From Methylobacterium sp. (GTDB lineage: Bacteria > Pseudomonadota > Alphaproteobacteria > Rhizobiales > Beijerinckiaceae): DNA of 64,000 bases. The stretch lies in assembly GCA_020252645.1 (NCBI GenBank), contig JADCCN010000003.1, positions 210,160-274,159 of the forward strand. The letters are read 5' to 3'. The stretch's first letter is position 1. Each line of letters opens with the position of its first letter. The notes under the pieces are model-generated. The model was not told the origin of the DNA. It searched no databases and saw nothing but the letters and a program-made list of their open reading frames with translations. Below are positions 63,934-64,000 of this stretch, one piece after another. The position numbers and the translations under genes are program-made.

Positions 63934-64000
63934 ATGAGCGGGTTGTTTTTGTTGAGCGAGCGGCAAATGGCTCGGATCGCGCCGTTTTTCCCGTTGGCGC
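63934..64000 (+). mobile_element. Start of an IS5-family transposase gene (cut by window edge)
   Basis: From the ATG at 63934, with CGAGGAGGTT upstream, the frame reads MSGLFLLSERQMARIAPFFP, the characteristic N-terminus of IS5-group transposases, and runs out of the window. The left end of the element probably lies in 63865-63925; the exact terminal repeat cannot be fixed with one end only. An insertion next to the RTX protease fits the accessory character of this end. Confidence 0.75.

Overview
The window is GC-rich, densely coded chromosomal DNA from an alphaproteobacterium, most probably a free-living or plant-associated member of the Hyphomicrobiales (Rhizobiales). The evidence is a phosphatidylcholine synthase, a hutIHGU-D/hutFC histidine set, several periplasmic-binding-protein transporters, an RkpA/RkpG-type polyketide synthase plus alpha-oxoamine synthase pair, and an intergenic repeat with a CCGG(T/A)ATCCACTT core and CTAGAGC ends, a style familiar from that order. 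No rRNA, tRNA or CRISPR array was seen. The genus cannot be fixed from this window.

Layout. 1-5 kb: end of a methylmalonyl-CoA mutase, a pyroglutamyl peptidase, an asparaginase-like gene, and efp divergent from its modification genes epmA-epmB. 5-8.4 kb: tctCBA tripartite tricarboxylate transporter with a hairpin after the binding-protein gene. 8.5-12.3 kb: FIST sensor coupled to a PAS-GGDEF-EAL protein. 12.4-18.2 kb (minus strand): a TadG-like VWA protein, then a glutamine-synthetase-like ligase, aldehyde dehydrogenase and iron alcohol dehydrogenase that could form a gamma-glutamyl amine/amino-alcohol route. 18.4-21.5 kb: Na/Pi-cotransporter-like protein, EamA exporter and rppH.

21.8-32 kb is a complete 2-aminoethylphosphonate (AEP) island: phnW-phnA-phnY, a three-gene AEP-type ABC transporter and a PbfA-type lyase in one long minus-strand operon, with a divergent LysR regulator. 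32.2-35.3 kb: an SsuABC/TauABC-like transporter with a Mug-like glycosylase gene embedded in it. 35.3-43.4 kb: complete histidine utilisation by the five-enzyme HutF/HutG route, with hutI and hutF diverging around a HutC-like operator. 43.5-45.4 kb: pcs, then an orphan binding protein that resembles the AEP-binding protein but sits under a TPP riboswitch. 45.6-49.6 kb: a polyamine-type ABC transporter.

49.6-64 kb is surface-polysaccharide and accessory DNA: gmd-fcl for GDP-L-fucose, an internally deleted nucleotide-sugar epimerase pseudogene, a 2,459-residue reducing polyketide synthase followed six bases later by an alpha-oxoamine synthase (RkpA/RkpG-like, predicted to make an amino-ketone lipid), a small unknown gene, a serralysin-type RTX metalloprotease, and the start of an IS5-family transposase at the right edge. 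The polyketide synthase/oxoamine synthase pair next to fucose genes, and the TPP-riboswitch orphan binding protein, are the most interesting items.
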